A stretch of 64,000 nt of DNA from Brevibacterium yomogidense. GTDB lineage: Bacteria; Actinomycetota; Actinomycetes; Actinomycetales; Brevibacteriaceae. Of this stretch, positions 54,176 to 62,228 are shown piece by piece. The DNA lies in NCBI RefSeq assembly GCF_900163715.1, contig NZ_FWFF01000012.1, forward strand, positions 46,047 to 110,046, written 5' to 3'. Made by a program: the position numbers and the translations under genes. Position 1 is the stretch's first letter; each line of letters begins with the position of its first letter. The notes beneath the pieces were generated by a model. It ran no database searches. It was not told where the DNA came from and saw nothing but the letters and a program-made list of their open reading frames with translations.

Positions 54176-54220
54176 ATGCAGACGAGTCCCACACAGACGA
54201 GCACTGGAATCCTCCGATGA
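54176..54220 (+). CDS. 14-residue leader peptide coupled to the DUF808 gene
   Basis: Encodes MQTSPTQTSTGILR, starts 6 nt after a TAGGCT -10 and ends with a TGA that overlaps the ATG of the next gene (ATGA). The DUF808 gene has no good ribosome site, so ribosomes arriving by this short ORF would start it. No run of a single amino acid that would point to attenuation. Confidence 0.5.
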   Translation: MQTSPTQTSTGILR

Positions 54221-55155
54221 GCGGCGGTCTGGTCGCACTCCTCGACGACGTCGCCGCGATGGCTCGGCTGGCGGCGGCGAGTGTGGACGACATCGCCGCA
54301 GGCGCTGCGAAGGCGGGGGCGAAGGCCGCCGGCGTGGTCATCGACGACGCGGCCGTCACTCCGCAGTATGTGACCGGGGTGAAGCCGGCGCGCGAGCTCC
54401 CGATGATCTGGCGGATCACGAAGGGCTCGCTCCGGAACAAGCTCCTCATCATCGTGCCGATCCTCCTGGTGCTCAGCACGTTCCTGCCGCAGGTCCTCAC
54501 GCCGCTGCTCATGCTGGGAGGCGCCTATCTGTCATACGAGGGCGCGCACAAGGTGTGGGAGAAGCTGCGGGGCAACCACGCGGAGCGGACCGAGGAGCCC
54601 ACTCAGGTGAAGGGCAAGGAGGCCGAGGACACCGTCGTGCGCGGTGCGATCACCACCGACTTCATCCTCAGCTGCGAGATCATGGTCATCTCCCTCAATG
54701 AAGTCGCGGCCCAGACGCTGCTGACGCGCGCGATCATCCTCGTGGTCGTGGCGATCGGCATTACCGTGCTCGTCTACGGCGCGGTGGCGATCATCGTGAA
54801 GATGGACGACGTGGGCCTCGCGATGACGCAGCGTCCGCGCGCCGCGGCGCAGCGCGTGGGGCGCGCACTCGTGGCGGGAATGCCCCACGTGCTCGACGCC
54901 CTGGCGATCGTGGGGACCTTCGCCATGCTGTGGGTGGGCGGCCACATCGTGCTCGTCGGCATGTCCGACCTGGGCTTCTCCCTGCCGTACGACCTCGTCC
55001 ACTCCCTCGAGGTCCCCGTCGCGGGGATCGCCGCGGTGGGCGGGCTGCTCGCCTGGCTGATCAACACCCTGTGCTCGATGGTGCTGGGCTTCCTCGTGGG
55101 CTCACTGGTGCTCGGCGTCGTGAGTCTCACGCCATGGGGCAAGAAGGGGCACTGA
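54217..55155 (+). CDS. DUF808 (YedI-like) membrane protein
   Basis: 312 residues. The family's N-terminus SGGLVALLDDVAAMARLAAASVDDIAAGAAKAGAKAAGVVIDDAAVTPQYV is unmistakable; about six to seven membrane helices follow (GSLRNKLLIIVPILLVLSTFLPQVL, then pairs to the C-terminus). Function unknown; annotated as inner-membrane protein YedI in E. coli. Start couples to the leader ORF. Monocistronic. Confidence 0.9.
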   Translation: MSGGLVALLDDVAAMARLAAASVDDIAAGAAKAGAKAAGVVIDDAAVTPQYVTGVKPARELPMIWRITKGSLRNKLLIIVPILLVLSTFLPQVLTPLLMLGGAYLSYEGAHKVWEKLRGNHAERTEEPTQVKGKEAEDTVVRGAITTDFILSCEIMVISLNEVAAQTLLTRAIILVVVAIGITVLVYGAVAIIVKMDDVGLAMTQRPRAAAQRVGRALVAGMPHVLDALAIVGTFAMLWVGGHIVLVGMSDLGFSLPYDLVHSLEVPVAGIAAVGGLLAWLINTLCSMVLGFLVGSLVLGVVSLTPWGKKGH

Positions 55156-55242
55156 GAACGGGTGAGCCTGGGTGGGCTGTGCCTCACTGAGCACGGGCGG
55201 ACCCGAGTGAGCAGGAGCACTGAGCTCGAGTGAGCCGAGCCA

Positions 55243-55272
55243 CTGAGACACGTATGCATGTTTGCTAATATG
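55243..55272 (+). promoter_or_regulatory. Promoter and overlapping dyad of the CDF efflux gene
   Basis: -35 CTGAGA (55243-55248), 17-bp spacer, -10 TAATAT (55266-55271). The 16-bp sequence at 55257-55272 (CATGTTTGCTAATATG) is an imperfect palindrome (12 of 16) covering the -10, an arrangement typical of metal sensors of the ArsR/SmtB type (inference). No such regulator gene is nearby. Confidence 0.5.
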
Positions 55273-55310
55273 TAGGTCTCGGATGTTCGCCCTGCAGGAG
55301 GATGACGCTC

Positions 55311-56231
55311 GTGACCCACAGTCACTCGCATGACCACGGCGCCGCCCACAGCAATCGCACGCGCCTGGCCGTCGCCTTCGGGATCACCGTGGCCGTCCTC
55401 GTCGCGCAGGCGGTCGGTGCGGTGCTCACCGGGTCGCTCGCCCTGCTCGTCGACACCGCGCACATGCTCACCGATGCGGGCGGACTGCTCATGGCGCTCA
55501 TCGCCGCGCAGCTCATGCTGCGTCCCGCATCGGCGAAGCACACGTGGGGCATGCGGCGCGCGGAGGTCCTCGCCGCCGCCCTGCAGTCCCTCCTCCTCCT
55601 GGCGGTCGGCACCTACGCGGTCATCATCGCCGCCCAGCGCCTGTTCGACCCGCCCGAGGTCCCCGCCGGCAGCCTGCTGGTCTTCGGCATCATTGGGCTG
55701 GCCGGCAACATCGCGTCGCTCGTCGTCCTCCTGGGCGGGCGGAACTCCAACCTCAACCTCCGCGCGGCGTTCCTGGAGGTGCTCAACGATGCGCTCGGCT
55801 CTGTCGCGGTCATCGTGAGCGCGATCATCCTGGCGACGACGGGGTGGGCGCAGGTCGACACACTCGCGGGCCTCCTCATCGCCGCACTCATCGTCCCGCG
55901 CGCGTTCCTGATCCTCCGCAGCTCCGTGCGGATCCTCATGGAGGCGGTGCCGTCGGGGCTCGACCTCGAAGACGTGAGGGGCCACCTGCTCGAGAACACG
56001 CACGTGCAGGGCATCCACGACCTGCACGTGTCGCAGATCGGGACGGGCCTCCCCGTGCTGACGGCCCACGTCGAAGTCGATCCGGACTGCTTCACCGCCG
56101 GCCACACCGAGGCGATCCTCGAGGACCTGCGCGCATGCGTACGCGATCACTTCGAGGAGAGCATCGAGCACACCACCTTCCAGCTGGAGCCATCTGACTG
56201 CAGCGAAGACGAGCCCCTGCCCCACACGTAG
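55311..56231 (+). CDS. Cation diffusion facilitator (Zn/Cd/Co efflux, CzcD-like)
   Basis: 306 residues. A His-rich N-terminus (THSHSHDHGAAH), then six membrane helices; the transport-site motif DTAHMLTDAGG in helix 2 and LNDALGSVAV in helix 5 form the H-x3-D/D-x3-D site. Cytoplasmic C-terminal domain with HDLHVSQIGTGLPVLTAHVEVD. The GTG at 55311 is favoured over the ATG at 55302, as AGGAGG runs straight into that ATG but is 9 nt from the GTG. Expels zinc or similar metals by proton antiport. Confidence 0.94.
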   Translation: MTHSHSHDHGAAHSNRTRLAVAFGITVAVLVAQAVGAVLTGSLALLVDTAHMLTDAGGLLMALIAAQLMLRPASAKHTWGMRRAEVLAAALQSLLLLAVGTYAVIIAAQRLFDPPEVPAGSLLVFGIIGLAGNIASLVVLLGGRNSNLNLRAAFLEVLNDALGSVAVIVSAIILATTGWAQVDTLAGLLIAALIVPRAFLILRSSVRILMEAVPSGLDLEDVRGHLLENTHVQGIHDLHVSQIGTGLPVLTAHVEVDPDCFTAGHTEAILEDLRACVRDHFEESIEHTTFQLEPSDCSEDEPLPHT

Positions 56232-56249
56232 CTCCGGGCAGGCCGCGGC

Positions 56250-56346
56250 CGATTGGCCGCCTGCGTGCTCCGGACTCCACTGTCCGCACCGGCGAACGAC
56301 ACACGCAGGCGGCGAATCGAGGGGACCGGGCCCCACACGCCCCTCG
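56250..56346 (+). terminator. Two hairpins between the CDF and DJ-1/PfpI genes
   Basis: An 18-nt inverted repeat with one mismatch (56250-56267 with 56302-56319) enclosing a 34-nt loop, overlapping a second hairpin (CGAGGGG 56318-56324 with CCCCTCG 56340-56346). Both follow the CDF stop by less than 90 bp. The long loop is unusual; terminator plus leader structure is the likely reading. Confidence 0.55.
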
Positions 56347-56447
56347 ACCCTGTCGCACTGCGAGCCGGTCTGCTCCGCAGCGGAATAGTGCTCGCCGTCC
56401 ACCCGTTCTGGAAGGTGGACATCGCTCTGCAACGAAAGGATCCGCAC

Positions 56448-56996
56448 ATGGCTGACGCAAGCACTCCTCTCACTGGGAAGAAGGTCGCTTTCCTCCTCAC
56501 GCGCGGCGTCGAGCAGGTGGAGCTCACCAGCCCGCGCGCAGCATTGGACGAGGCAGGAGCGACGACTGCGATCGTGTCGCCGTCGAAGGACACGCTGCAG
56601 GCGATGGAGGGCGACTGGACCCACGCGGAGTCGTTCCCCGTGGATGTGCCGGTGGAGCAGGCGTCCGTCGCTGACTACGACGCTCTGGTCCTGCCCGGCG
56701 GCACGCTCAACGCCGACGCGCTGCGCACGAACGCGGAGGCCGTCGCGCTCGTGAAGGCCTTCTTCGACGCGGACAAGACCGTCGCGGCGATCTGCCACGC
56801 ACCCTGGATACTCGCCGAGGCCGGAGTCGCGAAGGATCGCCGCCTCACGTCGTTCACGTCGACGAAGGTCGACCTCGAGAACGCGGGGGCCCGCTGGGTG
56901 GACGAGGAGGTCGTCGTCGACGGCAACCTCATCACGTCCCGGAACCCCGGCGACCTCGACGCGTTCAACGCAGCGATCCGCGAGGCGCTGGCCTGA
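56448..56996 (+). CDS. DJ-1/PfpI-family protein (class I glutamine amidotransferase-like)
   Basis: 182 residues. GKKVAFLLTRGVEQVELTSPRAALDEAG, active-site Cys in VAAICHAPWILAEAG with its partner Glu in the RGVEQVE region, and DALVLPGGTLNADALR. Members (YhbO/PfpI) act as stress chaperone-like hydrolases or deglycases; exact activity is debated. GAAAGGA 7 nt upstream of ATG. Stop overlaps the start of lhr. Confidence 0.9.
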   Translation: MADASTPLTGKKVAFLLTRGVEQVELTSPRAALDEAGATTAIVSPSKDTLQAMEGDWTHAESFPVDVPVEQASVADYDALVLPGGTLNADALRTNAEAVALVKAFFDADKTVAAICHAPWILAEAGVAKDRRLTSFTSTKVDLENAGARWVDEEVVVDGNLITSRNPGDLDAFNAAIREALA

Positions 56997-59900
56997 ACGA
57001 CGCCCCGACAGCGCTGCACGAGTTCGCACCGGCCACGAGGGAATGGTTCGAGGACACCTTCGACCGCCCCACGCCGGTGCAGCTCGGTACGTGGCGCGCC
57101 GTCGCCGGTGGGGAGCACGCACTCGTCGTCGCCCCCACCGGCTCCGGCAAGACCCTCGCCGCGTTCCTCCATGCGATCGACCGGCTCGCGAGCGAGAAGC
57201 GCGCAGCCGCCGGTACTCGCGTCCTCTACGTCTCCCCCGTCAAGGCCCTGGCCGCCGATGTGCGGAAGAACCTCGAGGCGCCGCTCGCCGGGATCGCCGC
57301 ACGACAGGCTGATGCCGACCGCGACTCCGGTGCCGGAACAGACCCCGGCACCTCCCCCAGCTCCGGCTCCGGGACTGCCGACGACCTCGGCCCCGGTGAC
57401 TCCCGCACCACCGTCAGCGTGGGGATGCGCACGGGGGACACCCCTCCGGCGGAGCGCGCACGGCTGGTGCGCAGACCGCCGGACATCCTCGTGACGACGC
57501 CGGAGTCGCTCTACCTCATGCTCACGTCACGGGCGCGAGACACTCTGCGCACCGTCGACACCGTCATCGTCGACGAGGTGCACGCGGTCGCAGGCACGAA
57601 GCGCGGGTCGCACCTCTCCCTCTCGCTGGAGCGCCTCGACGATCTGCTCGAGCGACCCGCTCGGCGGATCGGGCTGTCCGCGACGGTCAGTCCGCTCGAC
57701 ACCGTCGCCGCGTTCCTCGGCGGGTCGGCGCCGGTCACGATCGTGCAGCCGGCCGCCGAGAGGGTCCCCGACATGCGCATCGTCGTGCCCGTTCCGGACC
57801 TCGACGACATCGCAGGAGCAGGGAGCGGCGACGCCACCGCCCACGCGAGCGCTGCCGGCGACGAGAGGACCGGCTCGATCTGGCCGCACATCGAGGCGAG
57901 CGTCCTCGACTCCGTGCTCGCCCACCGATCGACGATCGTCTTCGTGAACTCCCGCGGTCTCGCGGAGAAGCTCACAGCGCAGCTCAACGCGCTCCACGCC
58001 GATCGTCTCGACGCCGCCCATCCCGAGGTCCTGCACTCCGCGACCGGACCGACGACGAACCGCTCCACACGCCGGCACGGTGCTGCGTCAGAGGACGGTC
58101 CTGCGTCTGACGAGCCCGCCATCACTGCTCCCGGGGAGTCCACCGTCATCGCGCGGTCCCACCATGGCTCCGTGTCGAAGGAGCAGCGGAAACTCGTGGA
58201 GGACGACCTGAAGTCGGGGTCCCTGCGCTGCGTCGTCGCGACGTCCAGCCTGGAGCTGGGCATCGACATGGGCGATGTCGACCTCGTCATCCAGATCGCC
58301 GCGCCACCGGACGTGGCGAGCGGCCTCCAGAGGGTCGGGCGGGCGAACCACCGAGTGGGGGCGACGGCCTCGGGCCTCGTCTTCCCGCGGACCCGGCGCG
58401 ATCTCCTCGAGTCTGCCGTGATCGTCGAGCGGATGGAGCGCGGCCTGCTGGAACCGCTCTCGCCTCCGGCGAACCCCCTCGACGTGCTCGCGCAGCACAC
58501 GGTCTCTGCGACGGCGCTCGAGGACGTGGAGCTGGATGCGTGGTGGGCGACGGTCCGCCGGGCCCACCCTTTCCGGCGCCTCAGCCGCGCGTCCTTCGAA
58601 TCGGTGATCGGCATGCTCGCCGGCCGCTGGTCGTCCGAGGCATTCACCGATATGCGTCCGCGCCTCGTGTGGGACCGGGACGCGGACACTCTGACGGCCC
58701 GCTCCGGTGCCCAGCGCCTCGCCACGACCAATGCCGGCACGATCCCCGACCGCGGCGCGTACTCCGTGGTCCTCCCCGAAGGCGCCGAGGCCGCGGGCGC
58801 CCGGCGGGTCGGCGAGCTCGACGAGGAGATGGTCCACGAATCACGGGTGGGCGACGTCATCACCCTGGGTGCGGGATCGTGGCTGGTCCAGGAGATCTCG
58901 ACGGACCGGGTGACGGTCGTGCCGGCACCGGGCCGCTCGGCTCGTCTGCCGTTCTGGCACGGGGAGGGACCGGGGCGTCCCATGGCGCTCGGCGAAGCGA
59001 TCGGCGGCTTCGCGCGCGCCATCGCGGACGCCGCAGACCACCCCGGCCCGAGCCTCGGCGGACCTCCCCGTCCCGGCCCCGACCGCGTCACCTCCAATCT
59101 GCAGTCCTTCGTCTCCGCACAGCGCGACGCGACCGGTGTCGTGCCGAGCGACACCGACCTCGTGCTCGAGATCTGTCCCGAGGAGACCGGCGACCTCCGC
59201 CTCATCCTGCACTCCCCCTACGGCCGCCGCGTCCACGCCCCGTGGGCGCTGGCGATCGATGAGCGCCTGCGGGAGCGGTTCGGCGGAAGCGCAGCCGTGA
59301 TGGCCGCCGACGACGGCATCGTCGCGCGGATCCCCGCCGAGGACGCGGACGGGACGGACATCGACCCCGCTCTGTTCGCCTTCGACCCCGATGTCCTGTC
59401 CCAGCGGGTCGAACGGCTCGTGGGCGGGTCGGCGCTCTTCGCCGCGCGGTTCCGGGAGTGCGCGGCGAGAGCGCTGCTGCTGCCGCGACGGGATCCCGGT
59501 CGGCGCACACCCCTCTGGCAGCAGCGACTGCGGGCGGGCCGCCTCCTCGAGGCAGTGGCCGAGTTCCCCGACTTCCCGATCCTCATCGAGACGGCGCGCG
59601 AATGCCTCGAGGACGTCTACGACCTGGCCGGTCTGCGGCGCCTCATGGCGGGGATCCGCGAGGAGTCCGTGCGGGTGCACGTCGCGCACACGGCGGTGCC
59701 GTCGCCGTTCGCCGGAGATCTGCTGTTCGGGTACGTGGGTGAGTTCCTCTACGAGGGCGATCGTCCGCTCGCGGAGCAGCGCGCGTCCGTCCTCGCGCTC
59801 GACCCCGCGGTGCTGGCCGATCTCGTCGGCCGGGAGGACGCCGCGGAGCTGCTGGACCCCGCACTCATCGCCGAGGTCGAGGCCGAGCTCCAGCGCACCC

Positions 59901-62137
59901 TCCCCGACAGACGCGCCCGTGGCGTGGAGGGCGTCGCGGACCTCCTGCGCGAACTCGGACCCCTGACCGGCGCCGAGGTCGCTGCCCGGTGGGAGGTTGA
60001 CGCCCGGTCGGAGGACACAGACCGGTCAGAGGACACAGGCAAGCCGGAGAACGCAGCTCGGGCGAAGACCTCGGGCCCGGCACACGCTGACGCGGTGGCG
60101 GAGGAATCCGCGGAGGCGCTCGACGCGCTGGCGGCGGCGGGCCGCGCAGTCGTCGCATCACGGACGTCCGGCGCGACTCCGCTGTGGGCCGCGGTCGAGG
60201 ACGCCGGCAGGCTGCGCGCTGTCATGGGCCCCTCAGCAGTGCGTATGGGCACCTCGGCGACGGGAGCGGGTCAGCAGGATCGCTCGGATCGGAAGATCCC
60301 CGACGAGCATCTGGACTCCGGTCCCGATCCCCTGCGCGACCTGGTCGTGCGCCGTGCTCGCACCTGCGGAGTCGTCACGGCGGACGACCTCGCGGAGCGG
60401 TTCGCAGTGGGGCACGCACTCGTCCTCCCCCTCCTCGAGCGACTGGACGGCGAGGGCGTCCTCATCGCGACCGCATCCGGGTGGATGCACACGGACGTCT
60501 TCGCCCGCGTGCGGCGGCGGGGACTCCAGGCAGCGCGCGCGGCCACGCGTCCGGTGCCTGCCCGCGCCTACGCACGGCTGCTCGCGGAACGGCATGCTCT
60601 CGGCGGGCGGAGGCACGGGACCTCGGGACTGGTCCGCGCACTCGAGCAGCTGTCCGGTGCCGCGCTGCCCGCCTCTCTGTGGGAATCTCAGATCCTCACC
60701 GCCCGCGTCGGGGACTTCTCGCCTCATCTGCTGGACGACCTCGTCGCCGCCCGCGAGGTCGTCTGGACACCTGCCGATGCATCCGCTGACACGGCGCCGG
60801 ATCCGCTCATCGCTCTGCCCCTCGCTGAACTGGCGGACGAATCCCCTCACGCAGACGACGGCTCCGACCTGTCAGAGCTGCAAAGGGCCATCCTCGACGT
60901 CCTCGCCGCCGGCGGTGCCTGGACGGCCGAGGAGATCAGCGCGCGAGCGACCGCGCAGTCGCCGGCCCCACCTCCGGCCCATTCGCCAGCTGTGCCCCCG
61001 ACCCCCGACGGGTTGCGCACGGCACTGTGGGGGCTGGCCCGCCGAGGTCTCGTGACGACGGATTCCCTCGCACCCGTGCGGGGCGCGGCGGACGCGGCGC
61101 CTGCAGGGGGCCGGGAGCGCAGCGTGCGGGGGCTCAGAGCCGGTGGTTCCGCCGGTTCTGCCAACCGGCGGTCGCGGGGTCGCTCGGGCCGGACCCGCGG
61201 CACCGGGCGGAGGCCGCGACTCCGGGAGGTGGGGGCAGACAGCGAGCTGTTCGGCTCGTCGTATGGGTCGGCGTACCGGTCACTGGCGCCGACTGCGGTG
61301 GACATGCCCGACCCCCGCGTGCGAGGCCGCTGGACCGCTGCGGCCGTCGACCGGATGGGGCCGACGGAGAGGGCGCTCGGCCTGGTCGAAGCGCTGCTCG
61401 ATCGCTACGGTGTGGTCAGCCGCGACGCCGCCGTCGCCGAGGCCGTTCCCGGCGGATTCTCCGTCGTCCACCGCATCTGCGCACGCCTGGAGGAGGCAGG
61501 TCATGTGGTCCGCGGTCACTTCGTCGACGGCCTCGGTGGAGCACAGTTCGCGGAACCGTCCACGGTGGATCGGCTCCGCGACCTCGCGTCGTCGAGCGCC
61601 GTGGGTTCAGTGCGGTCTGCGGGTTCAGTGCTTCCACCGAGTCCAGCGGGCGCAGCACCCTCGGGCGGTCCCGTCGTCGTCTCCGCCGTCGATCCCGCGA
61701 ATCCGTACGGTCGGATGCTGCCCTGGCCACCGGGAACAGGCGAGGGCAGCCGGCCGGACGATCCCGGTGTCACGCGTCCGTCGAGGTCAGCGGGAGCACT
61801 CGTCGTGCTGGACGACGGGGAGGTGCGCGCGTGGCTCTCACGCGGCGGCCGCACCCTCCTCACGTTCGCGAGTGCCGACGAGGCACGGACGCCACGGGCG
61901 GAGGCAGACGCTCCGGACACGGCACGCACGGCAGACGCGGCGAACGATTCCATCACCGACGAGACGCGACAGCACGCGGAGGCACTCGTGGCCTTCCTCC
62001 GACGCTCCGGTGCCGCCGATCTCACGCTGGAGACCATCGACGGGGTCTCCACCTACCGGCATTCCTGGTCGACGGCGCTGCAGGATGCTGGCCTGTCCGT
62101 CACACCGCGAGGGCTCCGCTTCCACCGTCGCGCGTAG
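56993..62137 (+). CDS. lhr: Lhr-type ATP-dependent DNA helicase, apparently CTG-started
   Basis: 1714 residues. SF2 helicase used in DNA repair: Q-like region TPVQLGTW, Walker A APTGSGKT at 48-54, DEVH at about 194-197, SATV, and QRVGRANHRVG (motif VI). Long winged-helix and Lhr-specific C-terminal parts end VTPRGLRFHRRA. Family members begin 8-15 residues before FxPATREWF; the only start fitting this is CTG at 56993, which overlaps the preceding TGA as CTGA. A GTG at 57077 would remove the Q motif. Asp/Gly/Ser inserts at about 105-136, plus others at 355 and 1000, are low-complexity. In other actinobacteria nei often follows; here an amidohydrolase does. Confidence 0.9.
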   Translation: MNDAPTALHEFAPATREWFEDTFDRPTPVQLGTWRAVAGGEHALVVAPTGSGKTLAAFLHAIDRLASEKRAAAGTRVLYVSPVKALAADVRKNLEAPLAGIAARQADADRDSGAGTDPGTSPSSGSGTADDLGPGDSRTTVSVGMRTGDTPPAERARLVRRPPDILVTTPESLYLMLTSRARDTLRTVDTVIVDEVHAVAGTKRGSHLSLSLERLDDLLERPARRIGLSATVSPLDTVAAFLGGSAPVTIVQPAAERVPDMRIVVPVPDLDDIAGAGSGDATAHASAAGDERTGSIWPHIEASVLDSVLAHRSTIVFVNSRGLAEKLTAQLNALHADRLDAAHPEVLHSATGPTTNRSTRRHGAASEDGPASDEPAITAPGESTVIARSHHGSVSKEQRKLVEDDLKSGSLRCVVATSSLELGIDMGDVDLVIQIAAPPDVASGLQRVGRANHRVGATASGLVFPRTRRDLLESAVIVERMERGLLEPLSPPANPLDVLAQHTVSATALEDVELDAWWATVRRAHPFRRLSRASFESVIGMLAGRWSSEAFTDMRPRLVWDRDADTLTARSGAQRLATTNAGTIPDRGAYSVVLPEGAEAAGARRVGELDEEMVHESRVGDVITLGAGSWLVQEISTDRVTVVPAPGRSARLPFWHGEGPGRPMALGEAIGGFARAIADAADHPGPSLGGPPRPGPDRVTSNLQSFVSAQRDATGVVPSDTDLVLEICPEETGDLRLILHSPYGRRVHAPWALAIDERLRERFGGSAAVMAADDGIVARIPAEDADGTDIDPALFAFDPDVLSQRVERLVGGSALFAARFRECAARALLLPRRDPGRRTPLWQQRLRAGRLLEAVAEFPDFPILIETARECLEDVYDLAGLRRLMAGIREESVRVHVAHTAVPSPFAGDLLFGYVGEFLYEGDRPLAEQRASVLALDPAVLADLVGREDAAELLDPALIAEVEAELQRTLPDRRARGVEGVADLLRELGPLTGAEVAARWEVDARSEDTDRSEDTGKPENAARAKTSGPAHADAVAEESAEALDALAAAGRAVVASRTSGATPLWAAVEDAGRLRAVMGPSAVRMGTSATGAGQQDRSDRKIPDEHLDSGPDPLRDLVVRRARTCGVVTADDLAERFAVGHALVLPLLERLDGEGVLIATASGWMHTDVFARVRRRGLQAARAATRPVPARAYARLLAERHALGGRRHGTSGLVRALEQLSGAALPASLWESQILTARVGDFSPHLLDDLVAAREVVWTPADASADTAPDPLIALPLAELADESPHADDGSDLSELQRAILDVLAAGGAWTAEEISARATAQSPAPPPAHSPAVPPTPDGLRTALWGLARRGLVTTDSLAPVRGAADAAPAGGRERSVRGLRAGGSAGSANRRSRGRSGRTRGTGRRPRLREVGADSELFGSSYGSAYRSLAPTAVDMPDPRVRGRWTAAAVDRMGPTERALGLVEALLDRYGVVSRDAAVAEAVPGGFSVVHRICARLEEAGHVVRGHFVDGLGGAQFAEPSTVDRLRDLASSSAVGSVRSAGSVLPPSPAGAAPSGGPVVVSAVDPANPYGRMLPWPPGTGEGSRPDDPGVTRPSRSAGALVVLDDGEVRAWLSRGGRTLLTFASADEARTPRAEADAPDTARTADAANDSITDETRQHAEALVAFLRRSGAADLTLETIDGVSTYRHSWSTALQDAGLSVTPRGLRFHRRA

Positions 62138-62169
62138 GTGTTCTGCGCCGCCGTCGCGCGTGGGTGTTC
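62125..62169. repeat. Two 19-bp direct repeats at the lhr 3' end
   Basis: CCGTCGCGCGTAGGTGTTC at 62125-62143 (it holds the lhr stop TAG) and CCGTCGCGCGTGGGTGTTC at 62151-62169; one mismatch, period 26. Confidence 0.75.
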
Positions 62170-62228
62170 GGCGGAACGAGCTCGATGAGCGCTGCAGCCA
62201 CTTGCCGTCGACCGGTACCGTGAGCTGC

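Noticed and set aside
57077..62137. GTG at 57077 as lhr start
   Set aside because: It falls inside the conserved TPVQLGTW region and would remove the Q motif; homologues start about 25 residues earlier.
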